From positions 62,001 through 126,000 of the forward strand of contig NW_025064932.1 of assembly GCF_019112545.1 (NCBI RefSeq): 64,000 bases of DNA, read 5' to 3'. Below the pieces are notes generated by a model. The model was not told the origin of the DNA. It worked only from the letters and a program-made list of their open reading frames with translations, and made no database searches. Source of the stretch: Guyanagaster necrorhizus. Its lineage: Eukaryota > Basidiomycota > Agaricomycetes > Agaricales > Physalacriaceae. Both the position numbers and the translations under genes were made by a program. This document shows, in pieces, positions 1 to 10,907 of this stretch. How positions within the stretch are numbered: position 1 is the stretch's first letter; every line of letters begins with the position of its first letter.

Positions 1-2089
1 GACAGTTCTGCGCCATGTGGCCAGGCTGGCCACAATTGAAACACTTTCCCTCCTTCTTGAGGCGATCCACGTCGATCTGCTTACCCTTTCCAGTACTTGG
101 GCCCTTACCAGTTTGCTTCCCATCATTCTGGGAAGTTGGGGCTGAGCCGCCGGGCCTGGTGGACATGGTCATGTGGGAGGTGGAGGGCTTCGAGCCCTGT
201 CCCTGGTATCTGTGCTGTCTCCACAGGTTTGCTGCCTCGGCCTTCTGTCGTTGCTGCTCCTGCCACATTAGTACGATTCGCGACTTCCATTCGTCATAAC
301 CGACCGGTACGCTATGTCTGAGGTCAGAGATGGTCTTTAGGTAGTGCGGCGGCACTCCCAATTTCATATATTCGACCATCTATCCCGAGTTGGTCACATC
401 TTCTTGGATTCTGGCCAGCTTTCTGAGTCATTCGAATTCGTCGAAATAGTCGGGCGCCACCTTGTCGCCCATCTTGTACTCTTTCATCCTCGCCTTGTGT
501 ACTTCTCAGACAGTAGGATCCGTGAACTTGTCACGGATCATCTGTTTTAGTACCGGCCATGAGGAGAGTCGGTGATATTGTCATGTGGTCGACCAAAAGG
601 TAGGCACCATTAATACCCACCATACCTTCGCTTTGTCTTCGAAGTATGTAGTGGCATAGTTGACCTTGTATACATCGAGGAGAAAGTAGGATGCAAAAAC
701 TTGAAAGTATTGATCGCAATCTAAAAGAAAGTGGTCAATATCGTCTGATGCCCCTTTAAAGGGGAGGGGATTCCGCCCAAACGTTGGCTTGACATTTAAT
801 ACATGTGCCTTCAGATCCAGAGGCACCATCGGATTTGGGGGTTTCCCACCTGGAGGGCCAACCCAGTCCGTAGGGGGCCCTGGAAAGGAATGCAGGGACC
901 CATCATCAGCAACAGGGCTCTTTGGCATCGGCGGTCCTTCTTTTTGGACGATCCGGCCATCCTTGATCGTCCACTCCTGTGCAGTGGCCTCGGGGTCATC
1001 CTTCTTCTGATCGGTGGGGACCGATCCACTTCTCTCGGCTTCATCAGGTGGCGGCTGCCCTGCCAGGAGTCAGCTTCCTGTGCTGGTCCAGGGGTTTGGG
1101 TGATAAACCCTTGGTGGTCCATAGGATTGGGCTAGCCAGGATGCTGTGCTGCGGATGGCAGACATGGCGTCTGAGTACCTGGACATCGCTGTTTGGATTG
1201 ATGATGCTGTTCATGCCATTGTAGGCGGCATCATGCTTGGCATCCATGGCATTGGTGCCTGCCGCTTGCCGAATCTTGGTCGATATGGTGGCATTGCCAT
1301 CATCTGGTAATATAAATATCGCTGATTGAAATTAAAAATGGCCTGCTCGGTAGTGGCATACTGTAAAATCTCCTCTTGCTCAACAGGATCAGCGGCTGTG
1401 TACCTCCACCCTAGAGATGACCGTAACCAGAGGTCATCTCTCCATAACTCGGCTACCTGTTCCTGGTATAGCCAGATAAAATCCTCCTCCCATGCCTCTC
1501 GTTCCTGTTGCTTCTTCTGCTGTTCTTGGCATGTTGTCATGCTAACAATACTTCCCCACTCAAGGATGGGGTCCATGACTTGGTCCTCTTGGTCCTCCTC
1601 CTTGGCCTCATCATCCCTTTCGGCCCCCTTGTCGGTGGTCCCCTCGAGGAGGGAACTGCCTTGCTGGCCAAAGGTTGTCAGAGCACGCAGGTCGGGGCTG
1701 AGCACTTGACTCAGTGTCGTTGGATCCGGGTCAAGGAGTAGGCTCCTGGTCGGGCTGCTCCTCTTCTTCTCCTTCTGCTGGTGGCACCACTGCTCGGTGA
1801 TACCGGCAGAAGTTTCTGTAGAACTGGGGACGAAGGAAGAGAGTGGCAATTGGCCCATCGAGGACCCTTTTGAGGTCTCTGGTGGGGTCAATATGTTCGT
1901 CATCGCCACCGATTGTTCTCCGGTCTGACAGTATCTCATTTCCCTGGATGGAGATATCGTCAGTTTTGGCGATGGTGTCAGTCCCGTATGATAGTGGGCA
2001 GTCGTCATCAAGGAGTGTTGGCTCCTCGGTGTAGTAGCCATCATTCCGAATGACCCTGGTAGCGGGCCCTGTTCGCCAATAGGGCTCAC
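1..2089 (-). pseudogene. Gy-A Gag (capsid and CCHC knuckle), partial
   Basis: One reading frame can be followed from about 2089 to the window edge with a few stops. It opens with a charged helical region (about 1560-1210), then a Pro/Gly-rich linker. The gypsy capsid core follows (about 800-580), with PLPFKGASDDID and FEDKAKVWW. It ends in the nucleocapsid knuckle CFNCGQPGHMAQNC at 2-43. Capsid and knuckle share the same frame, so no net frameshift lies between them. Stops fall at positions where sister copies have Arg or Trp codons. Pol would follow to the left of position 1. Confidence 0.85.
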
Positions 2090-2903
2090 TGGGGGGAGAG
2101 GCTGGTTCCTGGAACAGAAAGTCGGGAGTTTCGAGGAAGTTGGCAGGGGACTGTGGGGTTAGCTGTATTGGGTTTGGTACCATTGGACCATGCCCTGGTA
2201 GGCATGGGGTTCCTCCTCACTCAAGTCTACTGGCTGCTCTTGATGCCTCTTGCCAGTATCAGACCTCGTCTCTGTTGGCATCATCAAAGAAGGGGTCAGG
2301 ACTACTAACCCTTGTTCCTCTTCCACTACTTCTTGTTGATGAGGCATGTCGACGTTCATGCCTGTCTGCTCTTCTGGGGCTTGGAGCCATCTGAATGGCA
2401 TCTAAGGAGTCTCTAGCCCGGCGCCCAATTCGAGACTGGGCAATAGTTGTTCTTGACGCAGTGATGCTGCGCTTGGGGGAGGGGATGGGGGTGTTGGGTC
2501 GGGTTCATCGAAATCCCGTAGCCCAAGGGTTTCCAGGGTCTCTGATGATTGCTGATGAGGGTCTTGGGGGATATTCATGTCGCTGCGGCTACTTCTCCTC
2601 TTCCCCAGAACGCCTTTGAGTCGAGCTCCCAGGCTCGTCTTCTGCTTCTGCGGGGTGTTGGATGGAGTTTTGGACAGAGGGAGAGATGTTGTGGAAGGGG
2701 AGATCTGGTGTGACATTTCAGAGGATTGTACGGATGCGCTGAAATTCTTGATAGTGTCGGATGGCCTAGGCGGTAATAGATTGGCATCCATGGCACAGCT
2801 GTATGATCACCAATAGACCGATCAAGGTTCCAATGATAGAAGCTAGGAGTTCGAAGAACTCGTGTGTAAAGTTTGGATCAGATGGATTTAGAGCAGGGGG
2901 CAT
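1731..2903 (-). pseudogene. Gy-A ORF1, upstream accessory ORF
   Basis: Reads from an ATG at 2903, 56 bases inside the LTR, to TGA at 1731 (about 390 codons) in one frame, with at least one internal TAG where Gy-C has Trp. Residues about 13-35 form a hydrophobic helix (FFELLASIIGTLIGLLVI) that looks like a membrane anchor. The middle is Ser/Pro/Glu-rich and probably disordered. The C-terminus carries a motif shared with Gy-B, C, D and H, here RDLKRVLDGPIATLFL followed by FYRNF. The Gag frame overlaps it in +1. No known family is recognised. It could be an N-terminal extension of Gag reached by frameshifting rather than a separate protein. Confidence 0.7.
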
Positions 2904-2945
2904 TCGGTTTCTCAGCACAAATAGGCTTGAGAAAAGGAAGCAAGA

Positions 2946-2958
2946 AGTCTCAAACTAA
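2946..2958 (-). promoter_or_regulatory. Gy-A self-priming primer-binding site
   Basis: The 13-mer directly inside the 5' LTR (one spacer base) reads TTAGTTTGAGACT on the minus strand. It is complementary at 12 of 13 positions to LTR sequence 3114-3126, near the expected 5' end of the transcript. No TGG-initial tRNA 3'-end match is present. Tf1-type self-priming is inferred from this pairing. Confidence 0.7.
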
Positions 2959-2959
2959 T

Positions 2960-3475
2960 TGTTAAGCCCAAACTCCACGTGACTATTAACACGTGATAAA
3001 TAGTTCGGTACCTTGCACTTCGGGTATGTCCAACTGAGTTCACAAGTAATAGCGATAGTGGCCAAGACATTGCAAGTAGCAGGAGCTCAAGGTAGAATGG
3101 TAGAGAATAAACTTTAGTTCGAGACTGGGGTATTACAGCGAGAACTAAGCTACTTAAATACTGTTTCGTTATCATGCTATAAATAAAGCTGTTCACAAAA
3201 GATATTGTCTGTCATAGAGCTGTTACCCCTGCTATTGCCAGGCGCTCCACAAAAGCTGTTGTCTGGTGAATTGTCATCGCTGCTGTTACTGCTGTTTAAT
3301 GACAAAAGAAGCATTGTCTCTCCCTTCACAGCACACAGCCGTACGATAAGACAATGATCGACTGGGTTGCTGAGCTAAGCATTCCCATGGTCCTAAGCAC
3401 CCTGACTAAGCGAGATAGGGGTCATTCCCAAGGAAAAAGAAAGAAAATAAGAGAAAAATAGAAAAAATCGTAACA
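2960..3475 (-). repeat. Gy-A 5' LTR
   Basis: 516-bp LTR beginning TGTTAAG and ending TAACA on the plus strand. It aligns along its length with the Gy-C and Gy-H LTRs. A TATA-like box (TATTTAAG read on the minus strand) lies at 3153-3160, about 27 nt before the segment at 3114-3126 that is complementary to the primer site at 2946-2958. Confidence 0.92.
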
Positions 3476-4440
3476 GCTTAGAAATTCTAACATGACTCTT
3501 CAGACCCCTCACCCCTCTATATCACCCTCACATAAAGCCCTGCCTCAACCCAGCACTCAGTCAGAATCAGCAGTGAGATGGAGAGAACATCCAACCAAAG
3601 AATCAGTGATGAGTGAAGGGGACAAGAAGCATAGGACAAAATTATCTATTGATATTTCCCTGCCTGAGATCTCAATGTCTCATTCAATTATAGTGCAGCA
3701 GTATTATAAGAGGAGTAGCAGGTCTGAAGCCCACACTCTTCTGACCTTGTCAATTTTATCTAAGCAGAAGCCCAGCAAGAAGCAGAAGAAGCAGAGTGGG
3801 ACTGACAAAGATGACAGCAGCAGCAAGAAGCCAAGGCAGCCCACCTTGGAAGTGGCTCTCTGGAATGGTATAGGCTCCATTCAGAGCTTTCCCTCTCCTC
3901 TTCCATCTTCTGAGAGCCTAGCATCAGCAATGAGCATGATCTATGGACAGCAGGACTCACTGAAGTCTTCACTGCTGCTGAGACATAAAACACAGGGGAT
4001 AATGAAGTCTCATCTTCTAAAAGATCTGACTTCTGCTCTGCTAGCCCCAAGAACCCCAAATATCTCCCTCTCTGGTACACCCTCAGTGCTGATACCACCT
4101 TTGAGGATGATGAGTCTATCCTCAGACACTATGGGCTATAAGTACCTCTCAATGCTCACATCTCTGCCCATGCTCTCTGAAGCTTTCTCAGGAGTAGAGT
4201 TGCTTGACAGTTTCTTGATAAGCAATTCTATGGAAACTTCTGAGTCTATAGCAAAAGAGTGGAGGTCATGTGAATGGCAGGCAGGAACTAGTACAATAAA
4301 GAGATTGGAAACTGTTCTCAAGCAGAATATGCCATCACAGTCAGACCAACCCCTTTAAGCCTTGTCACTGGGCTGAGTATACAGCCAGAACAGTGAGTCA
4401 CCAGCAACAGTCTGACTGCCTGAGATTAAAAAAAGTATCT
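3476..4440 (+). pseudogene. Gy-B ORF1 remnant
   Basis: The protein-like frame is the one containing FPA-stop-DLNVSFNY near 3660 (also found in Gy-D) and FEDDESILRHYGL near 4100. It has many TGA, TAG and TAA codons at probable Arg, Gln and Trp positions. The C-terminal motif matches Gy-H and Gy-A when stops are read as Arg. The +1 frame is completely open over 3492-4358 (288 codons); because it joins the capsid frame downstream it may be the upstream extension of Gag rather than a chance ORF. The N-terminal helix of ORF1 lies left of the Gy-A insertion. Confidence 0.6.
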
Positions 4441-6074
4441 TTAACCAGCTCACCATCTCTCTTGCTGAGGATGAGGAGGACAAGAAACAACTAGCTGAGG
4501 ATGATGAGAATAGTGGGAGCAATAGATTACCCCATGGTAGCAGGAAAATTACCTATTTCTACTTAGAGGACACCAATGAGGAAGCACTAAAAGAAGAGAT
4601 ATGGAGAAATAGAGAGCAAGAGTTTGAGGAACTATATCAACAAGAGGTAAAGTTTCTGTGAAGAGATGACAACTGGTTGTCAATCTCTATAGGACAATTA
4701 TATATTAATAAACCATCTGAATGACAGGAAATTCTTAGGTATGCTGCTACTGATTATGCAGTGCAAGAATACAGCTGACAGCATCCAGAGGATCATCTCA
4801 GCTCATTACCACTATACCAATCATCATCTAAAGTCTGACCAATACTCTGATCATCACCTGTCACCCTGAGATAGGTTATATACACAGCCTCCTCTATTTG
4901 GAGTCAATACTCAAGCTCCACTCTTTTAGAACAAGCATTGGCAACTCAGCTTGCTAAGACTTGCCTTCAGCCTGAATGCTCTCTGGTCAGCTATCACAAT
5001 CTATAGACAAGAAAGAGTAGTTGACTATTAGCTGCTCAATCACCACCAGATCAAGTCTCAGAAAGTGGCATTGGAAAGGAGCCAATTCAAGATGATCTGG
5101 AAGCAATCTGACTTTGATTCACTATATGAGACAAGGTAATTGTATGGAAAGAAGAAGCACTATGAGAGAGCTCAGTAGTAGATGATAACTCTCTTCATTC
5201 ATTCTCTGGCCCACCAACAGAATGGTAGTGACCCCTCTTTGAAGAGTGGCCTAACCTGATAGACCCTTTACCAGAGAATGCTGCTATTCTGCAGTGCAAA
5301 CTGGACTTGCTTCAAAAGCCCCAACTCTTCAAAAGGGCCTCAGATGATATCAATCAGTTTCTGATTAATTGCAAACAATACTTCAAAGTTTATATTGGAT
5401 ACCTCAGCACTGACATAAACTGAGTTGTCTTTGCTGCCTCATATCTTGAAGAGAAGGCTAAGATCTGGTGGATTCTGATTTCCCTGAACTTTTGATCAAC
5501 CATGCAAGGACACTATTGATACTCTTTATGGTCAGTCTTCAAACAAATGCTCTATGATAAATTTATTGATCTAGTGGTACAAGGAGTATACAAACAGAAG
5601 ATCAAGGAGTATAAGATAAGAGAAAAGGTGGCCACAGACTATTTTGATGAGCTAAAATAGCTAGCTAAACTAGCTAGAATATAGAATAATATGGCAGATA
5701 ATGGATGAATGGTTGAGGCCCTCAAGAGGGAGGTTCTGTTCTCCTATGTGATAATAATCACAGTCATTAAGATTCAACAATTGATCCTGAAGAGATATAA
5801 TGAGTGGAAGAAAAGGATCATTGATATGTACAAAGAGTGACAGTAGCAGAAGATAGAGCAAGCCACTTTGTAGGACTATAAGAAACCAAACCAACTATCA
5901 GAATCTACCAACAAGTTCATCCCAACCTCTGCTAAATTAGAATCCTTAACAGCTGGTCTATCATACTTGACACAGAAGACAGAAATCAGGATCATATACA
6001 CTGGGACAGGAAAGTCTATAAATATTGATTGCCTAAAAAAGAAGGGAAAATGTTTTAATTGTGGCCAAAAGGGT
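4441..6074 (+). pseudogene. Gy-B Gag, 5' part
   Basis: Decayed Gag in the frame +1 to ORF1. It holds a Glu-rich helical region (ELYQQEVKFL near 4635), the capsid core (RASDDINQF near 5340; YLEEKAKIWW near 5445) and the first half of the zinc knuckle, CFNCGQKG at about 6051-6074. There Gy-C is inserted; the second half, HMLKDC, resumes at 14474. Several stops are present at positions that are Trp or Arg in Gy-H. The family role is packaging of element RNA into virus-like particles. Confidence 0.82.
6070..6074. repeat. Target-site duplication AGGGT, left copy (Gy-C)
   Basis: AGGGT directly precedes the Gy-C LTR here and directly follows the other LTR at 14469-14473. Removing Gy-C plus one copy restores a CX2CX4HX4C knuckle in Gy-B. 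Confidence 0.95.
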
Positions 6075-6601
6075 TGTTAAGCTCAAACTCCATGTGACTA
6101 TTAACACATGATAAACAGTTCAGTACCTCACACTTCGGATATGTCTGACTGAGTTTACTGATGTGTTAACAGAGGTGTGTTGTCAAGGCATTGCAAGTTG
6201 CTCGAGATAGGATGGTAGAGAATAAACTTTAGCTCAAAGCTGGGGTATTACAGCGAGAGCTATACTACTTGTATACTGTTCTGTTATCGCACTATAAATA
6301 AACATTCACAAAAGCTGTTGTCTGCTGTAAAGCTGTTCCCCCCTCTGTTGCCAAGCTCTCCACAAAAAGCCATTCTCTTGCTGTTGTGCTGTGGTCGTTG
6401 CACTGCCAATAGAGACTAAAAAGATATTGTCTCTCCCTTCATAGCACACAGCAATGTGATAGGAGGGTGACCGACTTGGGTTGCTGAGCTAAGCATTCCC
6501 ACAGTCCTAAGTGCTGGCCTAAGTGCTCTGACTAAGCAGAATAGGGGTCATTTCCGAGAAAAAAGAAAAGAAAATAGAAAAAATAGGGAAAAATTGTAAT
6601 A
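6075..6601 (-). repeat. Gy-C 3' LTR
   Basis: 527-bp LTR, TGTTAAG...TAATA on the plus strand (the terminal TAACA of its partner has become TAATA). The polypurine tract lies immediately inside it at 6605-6616 (complement of CCCCCTCCTTAA). Confidence 0.95.
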
Positions 6602-6638
6602 TTACCCCCTCCTTAAGACCATCATCCCGATGGTTAAG

Positions 6639-9600
6639 TTAGGGTAAGTCTTCCTTGCCAAAAGAAGGTGGCTGATCTGCTGGACCCATCATTGCAGAGT
6701 CATCTTCATCGTCCTTGTTAACATGTCCTCTGCTAGTGGCAGGTTGGTTGATGTATATCTGGCTAGATATCATCTCCCTTCTCTTTTGTCATTGGATTTA
6801 TTGTGCAGGGTCAGCTTCTCCATCCTCCCTGATTGCTGACTTTGACCCCTTGTCGGATGATGTTTTTGAGATAATATTGAACATGACCCCCTTCGCATGC
6901 AATGCATTGATTCTGTATTCGTAATCTCGTATGGTGTCCTCCACATTCATGTATTTTTCATTGACCCATTGGTTTGATTCTAGTCCATAGCCTTTCCAGC
7001 TGACTAGATAGTCAACAGTTGTTTTCATGTCTCTGCCTCGTGCTCGAACTTTTCAGATTCTATGATTTAGAACCTCATTGATTTCATAGTGTTCTTCATC
7101 GTCAATGAGTTCTGGTGGAGGCAGTGGTGGTTTTTCTTAGTTTGGAAAGGCTGGCATCACATATAGGGTCAGTAATGTTTCATTGAAAACATTATGAATT
7201 TTCCAGATTGCAGGAATTTGCAACCTGTATGCAGAGTTTCCAATTTTACGCAGCACTTTGAAGGGGCCTGTTCGTTTGTCTGATAGTTTCTGTTTTGGTC
7301 TAGAGAGATGGAGGTTTGTCATATCCAGCCAAACTTTGTCATTGGCTGAATATTCATGCGATGGGCATCAGTGTTTGTCATACTGCTTCTTCATTGTTAA
7401 AGCAGTTTGTTTGAGGGCCTTTTTGGTGTCCTCATGGATTTTTGTCATTGTTGTTGCGAAGTTTGTTGAGGCGGGCATCGTAGTGTGCAGCCATCCCACT
7501 TATGCAACTGGTGGATTCCGTCCATAGTTCACAAAGAATGGTGTTTTACCCATTATGGAGTGAATTCTATTGTTGTGTTGGAAGGCTACCAGTGCTAGCC
7601 ATTCTGTCCAATCGTCTTGTTGATAGTTTATGAAAAGTCACAAGTACTTTTCAATTTTCTGGTTGACCCATTCTGTTTGGCCATCTGTCTGTGGGTGATA
7701 TGCTGTTGAGGCATTTCATTTGATATTGAGGAGTCGGTACAAATCATCCAGGAATTTGGAGACAAATTGTGGTCCCCTGTTGGAAATTACTACCTGAGGC
7801 ATGCTGTACTTTGCATATACTTCGTCCCGTAGTATTTTCGCCCATCCTTCAGATGTCAATTCTGTTGAGCAGGCAATCAGAGTGATCGCCTTCAAGAAGC
7901 GATTGACTATAACAATGATTGCATCATAGCCATCACTTTCAGAAAGTCTGGTTATCATGTCCACTGAAATGTGGGTCCATGGTGATGAAGAGACCTCATT
8001 TGGGTGGAGGGAGGCTGCTCTGGATTGTGTTGAAGTCTTGCTATATTGGCAAACCTTGCATGCCTTGACATATCAGGTGATATCATAGTCCATTTTTGGC
8101 CATCAATATTCCCTCAAGACCAATTCTTTGGTTTTTGCAATCTCAAAATGTCTAGCAGTCACATGATCATGACATGTGGCAATGATATCACCCCATAGTT
8201 TTTGATCCCTTGGGATGTAGATTCATTTATCATAACGGATCAATCTCCCTTCTTTCTTTAGCCCACGCTCATGGTTGAGTGATGAGGCGATTCTTTGATC
8301 CCACTTGTGGGGATCCCGAGTGGCACTTTTGATGCATTCATGCATCTCTTCTTCCGTTGGCATTATCATTGCCTGGAAGTGCTGAGATCATAATACTACA
8401 ACATCCTTATTGTCATCTTCTCCTTGGTTGTGGTCCGCCCTGCAACTGAGGAGATCAGCTTTCTTGTTTGCCACTCCAGCCTTATGATGGAGTGTATACT
8501 CATACTGTGATAGTTCTGTGACCCATCTGGCTTGCCTGCGATTTAGCTTTTGGGGTTGACAGAAGTATCGGAGATTCTGATGATCTGTCCAGATTTCGAA
8601 TGTCTAATTGGCTCCAATGAGGTAATGCCACCATTTGGCAAGGGCAAGCATTATGGTGAGGAGTTCTTTATTGTAGATTTCATAGTTGCACTCTGTTACA
8701 GTGAGCACCTTTGACATAAAGGCGACTGGTCACCACTTGTTGTCCTGTTCCTGTGACAGTACAGCTCCAATTGCGCCTTCACTAGAGTCTGCTTCCACCT
8801 GGAATTTTCCATCTTGGCTAGGAATGGCCAAGATGATGTCTTCAGCTAATCGATATTTGAGATCATTGAATGCTGCCCATTGGGAAATTCCTCAGCTCTA
8901 TGGGGAATTTCCAGTTAATTGTGTCATTGGTTGGACAACCTTGCTGTAATCTTGGATGAATCATCAGTAGAAGTTGATGAATCTGAGGAATGATTGTAGT
9001 TCCTTCTTCTTTGTTGGTTCCGGCCATTCAGTTACTCCTGTGACCTTGATAGGGTCCATTCTGATGCTTCCTTCACTGATGATGACTCCGAGGTATTTCA
9101 TTTCTAATACCTCAAATTCACACTTCTCAGCCTTGAGGAAGAGTTGATGCTTCCTCATCAAGGATAGTACCTCACGTACTATCCATTGGTGTTCCTCCTT
9201 GGTTTTAGACATAATAAGTATATCATTCAAATAGATTGTGACCTTCCCTGTGGCAATGAGATCCTTGAAGATGTCGTTCATCATCTATTGGAAGGTGGTG
9301 GGTGAGTTGGTGAGTCCAAAGAACATTACCGTCAGTTCGAACAATCTTTGATTAGTTTGAAAAGTGGCCTTCCATTCATCGCCCTCCTTGATATGCACAT
9401 TGTTGTACCCCCACCGAACATCCAGTTTGGTGTAATACTTTGCACCTCGGAGTTTGTCCATTAACTCTGCAATCAGTGGGAGTGGATATCGGTTCTTGAT
9501 CATCATTTCATTGAGTTTCTGATAATCCTGTACTGGACGGAGTTTCCCATCCTTCTTCTTGATGAAGAAGAAGGGCAAAGCCATCAGTGACTTTGATGGC

Positions 9601-10907
9601 CAGATTCTTCTGTTAGATAAGTTTTCTTCAAGAAACTTATCTAGTTTTTGTTGTTCGTTGTTGCCCAATGAATAGCATTTGCAGTCCAGGTTAGCATTGG
9701 TGTTAGGGATTAATTTGATGGCATGGTCCCAGGGTTTTGCTTTGGGTAGTTTATCGAAACTTTCTTTTTCGAATAAATCCCAGTAGTTGCATGCCCATTC
9801 AGGTACCATTTCTTCAAATGTCCTTTTCTCTTTTTCGGCATTAGCCTTTGCCACTAGGTCATTAGCATGGTGCACTGCCCTGATGCTAATGGCCCTTTAT
9901 AAGTCAACAGCGAGAATAGTTTCTCCGTCTTCCATTTCTTCATCCCATCGGTCCTCAGGATCTTCATCTGGTAATTCGAATGGGATCTTTCAGCAGTAGC
10001 ATCAAGCAAAAATGATCTGCCCGGTCTTCCAGTTGATCAACAGATTATGTCTGATTAACCAATCATGACTGAGGAATATCTCCTTTGTTCCTAGGTCGGT
10101 TACTGCCAAGTCGATTTGTTCTGAATGATCACTGATAGTGAGCCTAAGCTCTACATATTCAGTGATTGATCTGGCTTAGTTCTTTGTTCTATCTGCATTG
10201 TAGACAGGGATAGGTGCTGCTGTTGCCCGAGTGGGCAGTTGATGTTTGTTGATGAAAGGGTGGTTAATGCTGCTCTCCATGCAGCCGCTGTCGATCAGGG
10301 CAGTGACTGCATAGGTTGATCGAGACATTAATGTCTTAATCTGTGCTTTGGCTAATAAGTCCTTCCCCATAGAGTTGGCTTGTTGAATGAATTTTCGTGG
10401 TCCATGCAGCTCATCGAGCCATTCCAAAGCTCGACATCATTCTGTAGCTCACATTCCTGCGACCATATCATTGATTACCTCCTTGACTCAGGTCTTATGA
10501 ACCCAATTCTTGAGTACAGCCTTTGCTGCTGCTTCATTCTTGGCATCTTTGATGGCCTGCCAAGTCTATTTGATGTCGAATGGTCTTAGCCAATCTGTGG
10601 AGTTCTCTACCCCTGTTCAGCCCGAAGGCGTTTGAGTCTGTTTTATTTTTTTAGCATGAGAAATTTTCAATAATAACATATCTTTGGGGCTCTCTGCCCC
10701 TCTTCAGCCCTTCATCGGTGCTTGAGTCATTGGAGTTGGTTTCTTATGTGATTCTGAGTTCTGAGTAATAGGGTCAGGTATATTTGAATGCACACATAAT
10801 TTAGACATAGGGGTTAATACTAAAAAAGATGAAATGTCAGTCTGTCCAGCAGTCTGTGACCTATTAATCAGTCTCTTGGCTGAGTCAGCAGAATCACTCA
10901 CTGCTCA
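6639..10907 (-). pseudogene. Gy-C Pol (PR-RT-RNase H-IN-chromodomain)
   Basis: Pol in the -1 frame relative to Gag, read in one frame from about 10907 to TAA at 6639. In order: protease (LIDSGC near 10300), RT (about 9750-9000; [16 protein letters not shown]), RNase H (about 8900-8450), integrase zinc-binding region (about 8240-8040), DDE core (about 7980-7600; MDMITRLSES, VISNRGPQF), GPF module (about 7260) and chromodomain (about 7090-6900; DYLVSWKGYGLESNQW). The RT catalytic box is YLND at 9222-9233 instead of YLDD, and the second integrase Asp is Asn (SNRG for SDRG), so it is inactive apart from its stops. The chromodomain is thought to guide integration to marked chromatin. Confidence 0.92.

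Larger units (their letters stand above)
1..3475 (-). mobile_element. Gy-A: Ty3/gypsy retrotransposon, 5' half
   Basis: Minus-strand LTR retrotransposon of the same LTR family as Gy-C and Gy-H. In view are the 5' LTR (2960-3475), ORF1 and Gag up to the zinc knuckle; pol and the 3' LTR lie left of the window. It has inserted into ORF1 of the older plus-strand Gy-B, whose sequence resumes at 3476 (probable target duplication GCTTA at 3476-3480, partner outside the window). It is moderately decayed: frames are kept over long stretches but interrupted by stops. Confidence 0.9.

Noticed and set aside
15..321. Plus-strand open frames over Gy-A, Gy-C and Gy-D (for example 15-299, 1326-1709, 12540-12989, 10932-11228)
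   Set aside because: They are antisense to Gag and ORF1 of minus-strand elements; similar shadow frames recur because the underlying coding sequence is related.
3492..4358. A host ORF of 288 codons between Gy-A and Gy-C
   Set aside because: The overlapping frame carries the ORF1 motif shared with Gy-D and Gy-H, and the 288-codon frame is the one that leads into the Gy-B capsid.
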